A stretch of 26,531 nucleotides of DNA from Mesotaenium endlicherianum (Eukaryota > Streptophyta > Zygnematophyceae > Zygnematales > Mesotaeniaceae), in contig WELA01010452.1 in NCBI GenBank assembly GCA_009602735.1, forward strand, positions 1-26,531, written 5' to 3'. Positions 1 through 9,599 of the stretch are shown here, in pieces. The translations under genes and the position numbers were made by a program. Under the pieces are notes generated by a model. That model was not told the origin of the DNA. It searched no databases and was given only the letters and a program-made list of their open reading frames with translations. Every line of letters begins with the position of its first letter. Position 1 is the stretch's first letter.

Positions 1-78
1 ACCATAAGATTACTTGCTGATATAAAGATCTTTATTAATTGTTAATCGCCTATTTGGTAAGTCGATTCATTTCAGTCA
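1..78 (-). repeat. Edge of the 3' LTR of the Ty3/gypsy element (partial)
   Basis: Positions 1-78 closely match the reverse complement of 19136-19209 and also match 21010-21074 in the same orientation. The segment abuts the integrase C-terminus of the minus-strand retrotransposon, where the 3' LTR must begin. On the minus strand it starts TGAAATGAAT, and the right-hand LTR ends ATTCATTTCA next to its primer-binding site, so the two LTR ends are inverted copies of each other. The rest of this LTR lies left of the window. No convincing polypurine tract is visible beside it; the adjoining minus-strand sequence is only CAAAGGTGAC. Confidence 0.7.
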
Positions 79-397
79 CCTTTGATGTATGGTTCCAAGA
101 AAGAGACATCAAAGACTGGTGACCCTTGTATTCCGCTGCCATGTTCAGTTTGTAAGCATTTTGACTGACACGGCGCACCACCGAATATGGACCAACCCAG
201 ACCGGACCAAGCTTTTTCTTGACCACACCAAGCAGGTACAGGTGTTGAGAATGCAGTTTGACCAAATTTTCCTTTGCAAATGTCAGCTCTCGACGGTGTT
301 GATTGGCGTATTTTCGTTGATTTTCCTGGGCTGTGTGCAGATTGTGTTGGACTTCATACAGTGTGTCAACAAACTCTTGAGTTAACTGGAGAGACAC
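79..397 (-). pseudogene. Ty3/gypsy integrase, C-terminal domain (degenerate)
   Basis: The minus-strand reading frame ends inside the LTR at about position 50. It resembles the C-terminal part of Ty3/gypsy integrases: a helical stretch with repeated Q/R residues, then the SH3-like GP-Y/F region, visible here as KLGPVWVGPYSVVRRVSQNAYKL without its middle broken. No chromodomain is seen after it, so this is either a lineage without one or a copy that lost it. It is separated from the integrase core by stop codons around 398-410. Identification as integrase C-terminus is firm from position and motif; clade assignment is not attempted. Confidence 0.75.
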
Positions 398-965
398 CGG
401 ATTGTCAATTCACTCAGGGTGAGTTAAGGACTCCCCTAGCACATCTAAAAGAGACTTAGGGACTCTACCCAGATTGAGTTCAAAAGGAGTCTTTCCCGTT
501 GATACGTGCACCGCACTGTTGACCGCAAATTGAATTTGAGGCAATAGGATATCCCAATTATCTTGTTTTTGGTAAATATATGCTCTCAACATCTCTTGCA
601 AAACTCCGTTAATTCTTTCAGTCTGCCCATCAGTCTGTGGGTGGTCTGCTGTGCCGAGCAGTTATTTGACTCCCATTAACCCCATTAAAGCTCTCCAGAA
701 CTTAGAGGTAAATTTTGAGTGTCTGAAATAATATTAGAGGGTAGCCCATGTTGGCATACTACATGATTGTAGAACTGTCTCGCAGTTTCGAGTGTAGTTA
801 CTTTGACAGTGGTGGGGATGAAAATGACCATTTTTGTCAGTTTATCCACTACTACCAGTATCGAATCATGCCCATTGGCAGTCCTTGGTAGTGTTATCAC
901 CCAATCCATGGATATTGTTTCCCAACGTCCAGCTGGGATGGGTGGGTAGTGGTTGTAATAGCCCC
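398..965 (-). pseudogene. Ty3/gypsy integrase catalytic core (frameshifted)
   Basis: This is the rve-type integrase core that joins retroviral-like cDNA to host DNA. The first catalytic Asp is in SMDWV (codon 906-904), the second in NIISD (codon 723-721), and the Glu in DGQTERING (codon 619-617). The Asp2-Glu gap is 101 nt, not a multiple of three, so at least one indel lies between them, and the frames change there. A second frame change near 960 separates the core from the zinc-binding domain. All three acidic residues survive although the frame does not, which indicates decay after insertion rather than an ancient divergent enzyme. Confidence 0.88.
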
Positions 966-1585
966 CCGGGTGGTGTGTGCCTAGACTTATTTTTCTGACA
1001 CTGATCACAGGACTTAACATATTTCAAGGCCTCCCGAGGCAACCCATCCCAATGATAATGTTTTGCTAGTTTGCCAACAGTTTTGGCCTGTCCCAAATGC
1101 CCACCCAGTAAACTGTCATGTGCTTGACTCAGTAAGAGTGACCTTATTTCCAAGTTGTTAGGAATGACCAGCTTCAGCCTGCCTGAAGTGGTTTCCGTTA
1201 CCCAAACCCCTCCCTTTAGCTTATACCCGAGTGCAGTAGCAGGACACACACCATTAGTGGGGCTGGGCTCAAATGTTGGGTCAGAAAGGTAGGCTTTTCT
1301 AAGTTGTTCAAGGAAGGATGTTTTCACCTTTAGTGAAGTGAGTGCACAAAGAACTTTGTCTACAGCATGCTGACTAAAGTTCCTTTCTTGCAAGTCAAGT
1401 CGTCTAGAGAGTGCATCAGCAGGATTCAACTTCCCTGCTTTGTAGTCGTTTTGGACTTGGAACTGCTCCAGCATCTGGCTCGAGCGGTTCTTCCTCCTCG
1501 ACAGCTTAGACTTCTTCTGGAAGTGAGTCAGAGCAAGATGATCTGTAATCACCTTCAAAGCTTTACCATGTAAGTATGCTCTCCA
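960..1585 (-). pseudogene. Ty3/gypsy RNase H C-terminal part and integrase H2C2 zinc domain
   Basis: The frame from 1558 begins VITDHLALTHF, the conserved late RNase H segment, followed by the tether region containing DALSRR. It then carries the integrase N-terminal zinc-binding domain with two His (in HDSLLGGH and HYHW) and the CDQC pair, ending in the SRHTPPGGLLQPLP linker typical of Ty3/gypsy polyproteins. The frame is open across these parts. A TAG at 1586-1588, replacing an expected Lys or Trp-side codon, separates it from the rest of RNase H. Domain order RT-RNase H-integrase identifies Ty3/gypsy rather than Ty1/copia. Confidence 0.88.
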
Positions 1586-1877
1586 CTATTTGAGCACATG
1601 AATGATAGCAAGCAGCCTTTTATCTTGCACAGAATAATCAGTTTCAGTTGGGTTGAATTTCATACTCATACAGCACAAGGTGCCACTCCTGCCGTACCTT
1701 ACCATCCTTTGTGGTTTTGTCAGCAGGCTGCAACAAAATAGCACCCATGGCAAAGTCAGAAGCATCAGTAACCACCTGTACAGGATTGCTAGGGTCATAC
1801 ACAGCTAAGACTTGGGCACAACAGAGAGCATCTTTAAGGGTTTGGAAGGCAGCCTATTGCTCTTCCCCCCACACATA
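1586..1877 (-). pseudogene. Ty3/gypsy RNase H N-terminal part (stop codon and frameshift)
   Basis: Read on the minus strand just after the inserted element, the frame carries WGEEQ, then a TAG at 1854-1856, then the RT connection and the RNase H start with the catalytic-type VVTDASDFAMGA (Asp codon at 1766-1764). A shift near 1670 moves the later motif NPTETDYSVQDKRLLAIIH, which holds the conserved Y-S-x-x-D/E-K-x-L-L-A-I segment, into another frame. It is interrupted upstream by the 1,028-bp DNA transposon at 1886-2913. The coding remnant is non-functional as it stands. Confidence 0.85.
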
Positions 1878-1885
1878 CCCTATAT
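1878..1885 (+). repeat. Target-site duplication, left copy (CCCTATAT)
   Basis: It is identical to 2914-2921 and flanks the inverted terminal repeats of the 1,028-bp element. Confidence 0.93.
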
Positions 1886-2913
1886 CCTAGTTATGGGATA
1901 CGCACGTATTGGTCGACCGCCGCCGTAAAACGCGACGTATTACGGCGTATTTCAAAAATACGTATAAAACAAACAATTGGTAAATAAAGAGACTGACTTC
2001 GTCATCTTCAGGCCGCTCTATTTGTATTTATTCATTTCAGAAATATTTGGGCTCACGCGACATTTTGTGCACGTACGAGCTGTCCAACTGGATCAGGTCG
2101 CGCGAGTGAGAGACTTAAATTCATCCAACCGTCGCAATGACCTTTTTCAGCGATGGACAGTAAGTCAATACGTACTCGACGCTCGTCTGTTGAAGTCATT
2201 CGTAACTCTTTGAATGACAGGCTGCAGGTTGTGGCAAAAACTAAACTTCAGCCTTCAGCTCATAGACGGAATTGTGGACTCTACACTCTACGGGGGCTTC
2301 TCGACCACTCCCGACCCCCCTCAAATTAAGAAAGACCGATACAAACAGCCATTATACGTGAAAAATGATATAGTATAATGTGTGTAACGAGTCAATGTCC
2401 GTTACATGGCACTTGCTTCATTACTTTAAAAAAAATTAGTGCAGTCTTTCTGGATTTTGATTTTTCATGTCCACATTGAATCATTTGCATGTATTATACT
2501 TCAGGCTTCTGCACTTCAAATTTTAATGTAGCTGTTGTCGCAGCGATGTTGTATGTACAAGTTGTCACCAAGTTGTTACTTGTAACTTGTGTTCCAAATG
2601 TTAGTCTCCAACCTTTTGCAAATAGTGTATTTTAGTAAAAGTCCTATCTGAGTGCACACCTGTACGCGCTGGAACAAGATTTTGCCTCACCCGAGACTTC
2701 CCGCAAAATCTACGATGACTGGACCTGTCATCGCCTTTTTTTGGATCACTTTGTCAGCCTCTGTGAATTTCATGTCCACCGCACGCGCGATCGATTTATT
2801 GGTCGGCTTTTACGCCGACACACGTATTTAGCAAGGTATACGGCCATAGGTGACGAAATACGTGCGTACGTATCCGTAATACGTATAAGACAAAAACGCA
2901 TTCCATAACTAGG
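1886..2913. mobile_element. Non-autonomous hAT-A-family DNA transposon, 1,028 bp, inside pol
   Basis: The left end reads CCTAGTTATGG and the right end is its exact inverse, CCATAACTAGG. Both sides carry the 8-bp direct duplication CCCTATAT (1878-1885 and 2914-2921), the length made by hAT transposases. Removing the element plus one duplication leaves the retrotransposon frame open across the site. Subterminal sequence is rich in TACGTAT-like motifs. About 30 bp at the left end also resemble the right end of the 13-kb element at 18936-18970, so the two are one family. No transposase-like frame is present; a 78-codon frame at 1977-2213 looks fortuitous. The origin of the ~900-bp core is unknown. 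Confidence 0.93.
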
Positions 2914-2921
2914 CCCTATAT
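2914..2921 (+). repeat. Target-site duplication, right copy (CCCTATAT)
   Basis: It is identical to 1878-1885. The two copies rejoin the RT-RNase H frame when the insert is removed in silico. Confidence 0.93.
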
Positions 2922-4026
2922 CCTTCTTGGTAAGGTCAGCCAGCTTAGTGGCCTTTGTAGAATAATTCTCAATGAATCTCCTATAGTTATTAGCCAACCC
3001 AAGGAAGGATCTAACTTCCAAGACAGACTGTGGTACTGGCTAGTCCCTTATGGTCTGGACTTTCTTATGATCCACACTGATGCCTTCCTTACTGACAACG
3101 TGGCTTAAGAATTCAATGCTTTCCTTAAAGAAATCACACTTGCTCATTTTAGCATATAACTGATTCTTTCTTAGAGTGTCCATGACTGTCTTTAAGTGCT
3201 CAGCATGCTCAGCTTCATTTTTAGAGAAGATTAGAATATCATCCAAGAAGACTTGCACAAACGTATCCAAGTAATGCCTGAACATGTCATTCATAGCACC
3301 CATGAAGGTTGCAGGAGCATTAGTCAGTCCAAACGGCATCACATTAAACTCATAGTGTCCATAACGTGTGCGAAAGGCATTCTTGTGTTGATCTTCTTCA
3401 GGAATTCTGATTTGATGATAACCACACTTGAGATCTATCTTATTGAACACCTTAGCACCAGACAGGGTATCAAGCAAGTCCTCGATCCTAGGAAAAGCAT
3501 ACTAGTTCTTTACTGTAATTCTGTTCAGGGCTCTGTAATCCACACACATCCGCATACTGCCATCCTTTTTCTTAACAAATAGGATGGGTGCTCCGTAAGG
3601 TGATTTACTGGGAGAAATATAACCATTTTCCTCCAGCTCTGCAATCTGTGTTTTCAACTCTTCGCTCTCCACATAAGACAAGCCATAGGTGCGTTGCCAA
3701 GGTGGTTGACTCCCAGGTAATAAATCAATCTTAAGATCTACTTCTCTCTTAGGGGGCAGTCTTGGAGGCATATTAAAAACATCAGTATACTGAGCAACAA
3801 TTTTTGCAGCAGTAGGGTGCTCCGGAGGGCTCACCTTATTCTTAACCACCACTTCAGGTTGAAAAAATACCTCTTTTAGCAGCAGAGAGAACATTCTGTC
3901 TTCCTTCTGATTCCAACTTTCGATGAACTCCATTGCATTTAGCAATTTGCATCCTCCTGGAAGCGTCTTCGTTTCCTTCATTTGCCATCCATACAGGACA
4001 AGAGAATTAGCACTGATGGGTGCCAA
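2922..4026 (-). pseudogene. Ty3/gypsy reverse transcriptase with two in-frame stops
   Basis: This RT copies element RNA into cDNA. The minus-strand frame contains the fingers motif [24 protein letters not shown], the first catalytic Asp in [14 protein letters not shown] (codon 3435-3433), the [12 protein letters not shown] motif, and the active site [10 protein letters not shown] (Asp codons 3243-3238). It ends in the thumb/connection motif [14 protein letters not shown]. Two TAG codons, at 3502-3504 and 3040-3042, interrupt an otherwise continuous frame; both positions normally carry Gln- or Trp-type codons, consistent with single C-to-T or G-to-A changes. The frame then runs into the inserted DNA transposon at 2921. 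Catalytic residues are intact, so the copy is young enough to read clearly. Confidence 0.95.
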
Positions 4027-4028
4027 GT

Positions 4029-4418
4029 TAGTCTGCCCATCACTTGCTCCTCCACTTTAACTATACCTCTGCTCCAACACACTTCAGCTTGATGTCTAAT
4101 AAGCCAGGACCTGCCTAGTAAGAGGTCATAAAAGCCAATGTTGAGTACCTCAAATGTAAGCGTTTCAGTTAGAACTGCAATGCCAGAACCTAATTGGACC
4201 TCAATAGGCTTGGTTATAACTCCTCCCGGGATACTTGAGGCATCTCCAAGGAATATTTTTCTATTCCCTTGGGTGACAGTAGGCAGCCTTAGCCGCTTAA
4301 CTAAGTCCTTGTGGATAAAAGTATGTGACACCCCTCCGTCAACAAATGCCCTCACCTTCCAACCTGCAATCATACAATGCAGTAGGATAGGGGGGACTGA
4401 CTTTTCTTGACTTCGCAT
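4029..4418 (-). pseudogene. Ty3/gypsy aspartic protease, altered active site
   Basis: This is a retropepsin-like domain located between gag and RT. The expected catalytic triplet D-S/T-G followed by A-S appears as FVDGGVSHTFI (codons about 4340-4326). The Asp is kept, but the Ser/Thr is Gly and the Ala is Val. Downstream landmarks of this domain are present, including the FLGDAS strand, LTFEVLNIGFYDLLLGRSWL with the I/L-L-G-R/M-x-W/D motif, and an RHQAEVCW segment. The Asp-Gly-Gly active site, if not a sequencing matter, would probably impair the enzyme. Confidence 0.85.
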
Positions 4419-4932
4419 TGTTCTCCTGACTTAGCAAAGAAAAGTTGGATATCAGGTGGAACAAGATCATCCAGAGTGTGCACTCTCTGGAGATCTATAT
4501 TGCTGATAGTCTCCTTTATCTGTTTTTCAGGCATGCATAGTGAATCCAGTTCAGCAAGACCCATAATACCTGCTACGAGGGCAGCTAGTGACGACTCACA
4601 ATCTCTAGCATTCTCACAGTCAGTGGAATGGATTACCGACTGTTGCTGTCTTTTAAAGGCTGGTCCTTTCTCTCGACCTTTGGAAGGTGCTTGACAGGAA
4701 ATTGTTCTCTGTAGTGACCCAACTGCTGGCAATGGTAGCAAACAGATTTTGCTGAGGCTGGTCTCGGCTTAGTCCTACCACCACCTCTTCCATAGCCACC
4801 GCGAGAGTAACCACCTCTTCCTCTAGACTGCATAGCATTATACTCATACTCATCACCCCGATCGTCCTCAGCCTGATCTCCTTCAATTGCATTGCAGAAA
4901 TCGTGTGGCTTTTTGACAATCTTAGACACCAA
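4419..4932 (-). pseudogene. Gag nucleocapsid region with a damaged CCHC zinc knuckle
   Basis: An Arg/Gly-rich stretch (SRGRGGYSRGGYGRGGG) precedes a retroviral-type zinc knuckle of the form C-x2-C-x4-H-x4-C. Here the first two Cys and the His are present in CYHCQQLGH, but the last ligand is Phe (codon 4701-4699, TTT where TGT/TGC is expected). The frame shifts near 4640-4740, and a second minus-strand frame continues towards the protease. Such domains bind element RNA during packaging. This copy has lost one of the four zinc ligands. Confidence 0.85.
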
Positions 4933-4973
4933 AGCATAACTCTGGCGCTTGTGATTGAACTGCTGCTGATCTC

Positions 4974-5581
4974 CTAGGCATCAGCATCCTGGATCAGGTC
5001 AGCCAGTTTCTTATATTTGTTTTCAGCAAAATGACCTAAGACTTCGGATTTTAAGCCATACCTGAAGTGTGCTAGCCTATACCGCTCTGGAAATTTTGGC
5101 TGCTTCATCATGTTCTCCTGGAACTTTTGCGCAAACTCAGCAACTGAAGTGGTCTGCTTCAGTGTCAAGGAGATCATTGCATAGATAGCTTTCTCTCGCT
5201 GATTGATGACATCAAACTTCTCATGCAGTTTCTCGACAAACTCTACCCAAGTAGGGTCACCGAGTTGCTGACCCTTACGCTCCCTTTCCAATACAGCCAC
5301 AATCTGCTGCACTGCTTTCAGTAGAGCACTAGTGTGCTTGACCTTCTCGTAATCCTGCAGTTCTGGGTAGTTATCCAGCCACTGCTCAACATCAGCGAGA
5401 AACTTGATCAGGTAATACTTCTTGTATCCCTCAAGATCATAGTCCTGGGGAGGTTTTGGCTTAGGCTTACTAGGCCCTCTGCCACCACCACCAGTGGTTT
5501 AGGAACCCAGTTGGTCTTGTCACGCAGTAATGCCATCATGATCCTTTTGTCCTCCTGTTGGGACTGATACATGCTCGCCAT
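4974..5581 (-). pseudogene. Gag capsid-like domain (frameshifted)
   Basis: The frame 5312-4974 has the retrotransposon gag capsid core: TWVEFVEKLHEKF, then a helical region ending in FRYGLKSEV. Upstream in the same frame are QDYDLEGYKKYYLIKFL and EQWLDNYPEL, typical of the N-terminal half of that fold. A one-base loss near 5500 separates this from the preceding MASMYQSQQEDKR segment, because the Gly/Pro/Lys-rich linker is in another frame. A stop also precedes 4974. Capsid proteins assemble the virus-like particle; this one is not translatable as a single product. Confidence 0.85.
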
Positions 5582-5942
5582 TTACGATTGCATCGGCACA
5601 AATAAGGCTCCCAGATCTACATTCTGAGGTGGTAGCCCAGCAAACGCAGCAGCAGCAACATTAGCTCAATTAGGAGCAGCTTCGGCATTCCCGATTGCTG
5701 CCGCTTCGGCTATGCCCGTTGCGCTCAATTGTTTGCAAATTTGAGGGAGAGGTATGACAGTAGGCACAGCAGGAGGTTGGTTTTGAAGATTGGTCCTCTC
5801 TGCCATCTGCTCTTCCACCGTCTTTTCATCAAAAGCCCTCCTGTTTACTGCCTCCTCTACCTCTTTGGCTAAACACTCATCCTCAGCCAGCTGGGCTGCT
5901 ACTGCAGCAAGAGCTGCTGCTTGGTCAACAGCTTCTCTAGCT
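5582..5942 (-). pseudogene. Gag N-terminal Ala/Glu-rich helical segment
   Basis: The minus-strand frame runs from the target duplication of the 13-kb insert (AREAVDQAAALAAVAAQLAEDE) through a charged coiled-coil-like stretch, a Pro-rich linker and an Ala-rich tail. TGA at 5666-5668 and TAA at 5582-5584 interrupt the frame before MASMY. Its upstream codons are at 18971-19102, beyond the insert: the last residues before the gap (LHDAG) match the first residues here (DAGAREAV) through the 8-bp duplication, in the same frame. No catalytic role is expected. Confidence 0.8.
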
Positions 5943-5950
5943 CCTGCATC
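5943..5950 (+). repeat. Target-site duplication of hAT-A, left copy (CCTGCATC)
   Basis: It is identical to 18971-18978. The intervening 13,020 bp is bounded by inverted terminal repeats. Confidence 0.95.
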
Positions 5951-6489
5951 CCTAGTTATGGAAAACAGAAACGTGGTATTGGTATAACCAATACGTTCAA
6001 GTGTTATACGCGAGTGACAGGCGTTAAATGTGTGAAATACGTGTATCGGCAATTAAACCGGTAATTAAACCGGCCGCGCGTGTAAGGACACAAAATTAAA
6101 TTCACTCTCACAACCTGCCCCTAAATTATCGTCAAAAGTCCGAGTCATCGATGTCGTGGCACCGGCTCTTAAATCTTGCCCGTTTGACTGCCGTGTTATC
6201 CAAGTTAATCGCGTTAATGGTTCCCTAAATGCCTACGTGACAATAGATATTTGACGTCGAGCTGCGATCACCCACGTCTTCGCCTTCCCATTTGTGCAAC
6301 CAAATTGAAGTGAAAGATTACCATCCGTTGACGATATTTGTTCCCCTCTCCGTCCGCTAGGCTGCTACAATGTACATTGTACACCAAACAGTCTACAAAG
6401 TTAGGTTCATTCTTGAAGCTGCTATGAATGTCATGTATTTTTGACGTTCTAGTGGGTTGACGAGATGGAGATATCGTGTGCTTATCGCC
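5951..6489. other. hAT-A left end and transposase 5' flank
   Basis: This stretch holds the TIR, subterminal motifs such as AATACG and TATACGCG, and a short direct repeat AATTAAACCGG around 6050-6073. No coding frame with recognisable similarity is seen. It should contain the transposase promoter, but I cannot point to a specific TATA box. Confidence 0.6.
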
Positions 6490-7424
6490 ATGGCCTCTGA
6501 CGGCGACATTTTGGGCTCCCAGCCCAGTCACTGTTGCCTTTCTCAGCCACAAAGCAAAGGCAAGCAAGCTTCTACTTTGTTCTTTATTGGTGAACGCTCT
6601 GAAGGGCAGTATTTTACGGCTTTGCCGAACACAACAGGCTCAAAAGTGGCCCGAGCCAGATACAAGTTCTGTGACTTTGAGTTAGCAAGTGGTACAACTA
6701 AATTTAGGCTTCATTTATCTCAGATTTCTCGTCGTGGAATCACTACATGTCTTAAAGTAGATGCTGATGTTGCTGCTTACTATGCAAAAGTTGTCTTTGA
6801 GGATGATGTGAAGAAAGCCACAAAGAAGAAGAACGAGGAAGAGTTGCAGCATGTCAGGGAGTTGCGACACAAGTTGGCCTTACTTGACGTTCATACAGAT
6901 AAGCATCATGCTCACTATGTATCGGGAGAGAGCAGCCAGGGAGTTGTACGGACCACATTAGAGCAGGCCTTTAATGTTACTCATAGAGAGTTTGCTGATC
7001 AGGCTATAGCGCGGGTATTCTACGATAATGGATTGTCTTTTAACATTGCAAGCAGTTTATCCTATGTGGAAGCCATTAGATCTGTCATTAAAACCGGCCC
7101 CGGGTATGTGCCTCCAAAGATTGATCGCTTGAGACAAGGAAGCTCTTGTGACAGAAAAGCAGCTGCAGTTGTACATTGATCGGGCTGGTGTTCACGGCTT
7201 CACAGTAACTTCTGATGGCTGGACAGATCATACCAAGCGGCCCCTAATCAATTTCATGGTATCCTCTCCTGAGGGAGAGATGTTTGTGAAGGCAGTGAAC
7301 ACTGAGAACATAACAAAGAGTGCACCATATCTTGCTGGCTTGTTTCGGGAAGTGATTGACAAGCTTGGAGCAACCAACATTTTACAACTTTGTATCGACT
7401 CCGCTTTTGTTTGCAAAGCTGCAG

Positions 7425-8176
7425 GTATGTGCTGCTTCCTCCTATTTCTCAAATTTTGTTCTTTTTTGACTTGCTGGTTTTCACCTGCTGTTATTGTATT
7501 GCTCTCATTTGTCCTACATTTGTTTGTGGTGCTCATTTGTATTTGCTAGTACAGGTGCTCGTACTGCTTCTGTTTTCCTCCACCTGCTATTATTACTGCT
7601 GCAACTTTTTTCTTGTTGCTACTGTTAATTATCATATTATTCTTAAACTTGCTCATTTCCTGCTGTTGATGCTGCACATGTGCACCTGTGCTGCTGCTTC
7701 TCCCTCTACTGATGCTACAAAAGTGTTAGTGATGCTGCAGCCTGCTACTTGTGCTAGCTGCTACTGTTTTTGTGCTGTTTGTACTTGTTTCCTTGCTGCT
7801 CATTCTTGTGTGCTTGTACAGCTTTGCCTTCTACTAATGCTTTTTATTTTCAACTCGTTCTTTTACTGCTAGTAGTAGTCATTTGCTGTTGCTTTATTTT
7901 TCCATTACAATGTAATTTTGATTCTTAGTTGCAACTGCTGCTGTGCATTATTGCTGCTGTTTCTCTCTGCAACCCTGTTGCTACCTCTGTTTCTGAATTT
8001 GTAGCCTGTACCGTACTTGAACTTGGTGCAGCCTGCAGCTGTCATTGTTGCCTGTGCTTGTCTTGCTGTTTGCTTGTCTACTGGTGCTAGTACTTTGAAT
8101 TGCTCAATGGTGCCCCATGCTCCTTTCACCTTTGCAATTTTTTGATGCTGGTAACATGTGTTTCTTATTCACACAG
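7425..8176 (+). other. Transposase intron 1, CTG/TGC-rich low complexity
   Basis: The intron runs from GTATGT at 7425 to CACAG at 8171-8176. Most of it is built from TGCTGC, CTGCTG, TTGCTG and TGTGC words with few adenines. This leaves long open frames on the plus strand (for example 7390-7872) that are composition artefacts, not genes. Confidence 0.8.
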
Positions 8177-8434
8177 GGAGGCTCATTGAGGCGGAGTATC
8201 CTCATATGACTTGGACTGCTTGCACCGCCCATGGTGTTGATCTTTTTCTGGAAGATATGGCGAAGGAAGCTTGGATCAAGGACCTTGTGGACCGGAGCAA
8301 GCAGGTGTTGATCTACATCCGGAACCACCACAAGCCCTTGGCTTTGTTCCTGGAAAGAGTCATCTTTGGAGCTTAAAATGTGGTGCCAGACAAGGTTTCT
8401 TACTAGTGTCATCATGCTTGGTCGACTCCATGAG

Positions 8435-9599
8435 GTAACCAGCTAAACTTACATTGTTTGTAGTGGTTGCCCGTGATTCACGGGTGTTTATTTCTTCATC
8501 TCACATAGCTTAATTTGTGAGTGCTTGTCACTTGAGCTTGTGTTTCTATGTTGCAACTTTACTATGTTGCTGCGACTAAGTCTTGTATTGCTACAGCTTG
8601 CTCCTTTCTTCTGCTCTATCTTTATATTATGCTTGTCCCATTGCTGCTCTGCCTCTACTGCTGCTGCAGATTCTCTCCCCGCTTGCTGCCTTTCTCTGTT
8701 CCTGCTGCTCTGCTCAGTACTGCACTTGATGCTGCTACAGCCTGCAGCCTGCTTGTCTATGTGACTTTTTATCTCTAGCCCTGTTGCTCTGCACTTGCAA
8801 ACTATTGTTGCTGCCGGTCTCTCTGCTGTGGCTGCTCTTCTTTGCACCTGCAGGCTGCTTTTGCAGCTTTTCTCTCTACTGTTGCGGCTGTTCTGTGCAT
8901 CTGCAGGTTGCAGCTGCTGATTTTCTGTGTGTTGCTGCTCCCTCTCTATTTGCTACTCTATGCACTAGCTGCTGGCAGCTGCTTTATCTTCCCCCCCGCC
9001 TGCTTTTTTCTCTTTCTATTGCTCTCAGCACCTGCTGCTGCAGCATCTTTGAGCTCTCTTTCTGTTGCCCTCAGCTACTGCTGCTGCCGACTCTCTCTAT
9101 GTTGCGGCTGTTCTGTGCACCTGCAGGCTGCAGCTGCTAATTTTCTGCATGCTGCTGCTCCCTCTCTATTTGTTACTCTATGCACTAGCTGGTGGCAGCT
9201 GCTTTATCTCCCCCCCCGCCTGCTTTTTTCTCCTTTTGCTCTTAGCACCTGTTGCATGTGTGTTATGTTTGTGTGTTATGTTTGTGTTTGTGTGCTATGT
9301 AATAGGTGCTATGTTTTAGGTTACTGCTGCTGTTTTAGGTTTTAGATTTTAGGTTCTAGGTTGCTGCTGCTGCTGTTTTAGGTGTTTGGTTGCTGCTGTA
9401 TTTGCGGTCTTTTTATACTTGCAGGCTGCTGTTGCAGCTTCTTTCTCTGCTGTTGCACTGTTCTTTGCAGCTGCTGACTTTATGTCTGCTGCTGTTACCT
9501 CCCTATTTACTACTCTATGCACCAGCTGCTTCATCTCTCGCCGAGCTGTTCTTTTTCTCATTTAAAGTGACTTTTTTTGTGTACTTCATGTTCAACAAG
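8435..9599 (+). repeat. Transposase intron 2 with ~220-bp tandem repeat
   Basis: The donor is GAG-GTAACC at 8435. The intron is CTG/TGC-rich and holds a tandem repeat. About 135 bp starting GTTGCGGCTGTTCTGTGCA at 8881 recurs at 9101 with few changes, a 220-bp period. A more diverged third partial copy lies around 9440-9555 (CTACTCTATGCACCAGCTGC) and weaker similarity at 8780-8880. Short telling words such as ACTCTATGCACTAGCTG recur in both main copies. Predicted frames here are Cys/Leu-rich artefacts. Confidence 0.8.

Noticed and set aside
1977..2213. A 78-codon frame in the 1,028-bp element
   Set aside because: No recognisable motif and no counterpart in the large family member.
7390..7872. 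A 160-codon Cys/Leu-rich frame
   Set aside because: It lies within a transposase intron of CTG/TGC words and has no homology I recognise.
8525..9345. Several overlapping Cys/Leu-rich frames
   Set aside because: Same low-complexity intron, with the 220-bp tandem repeat explaining their similarity to each other.
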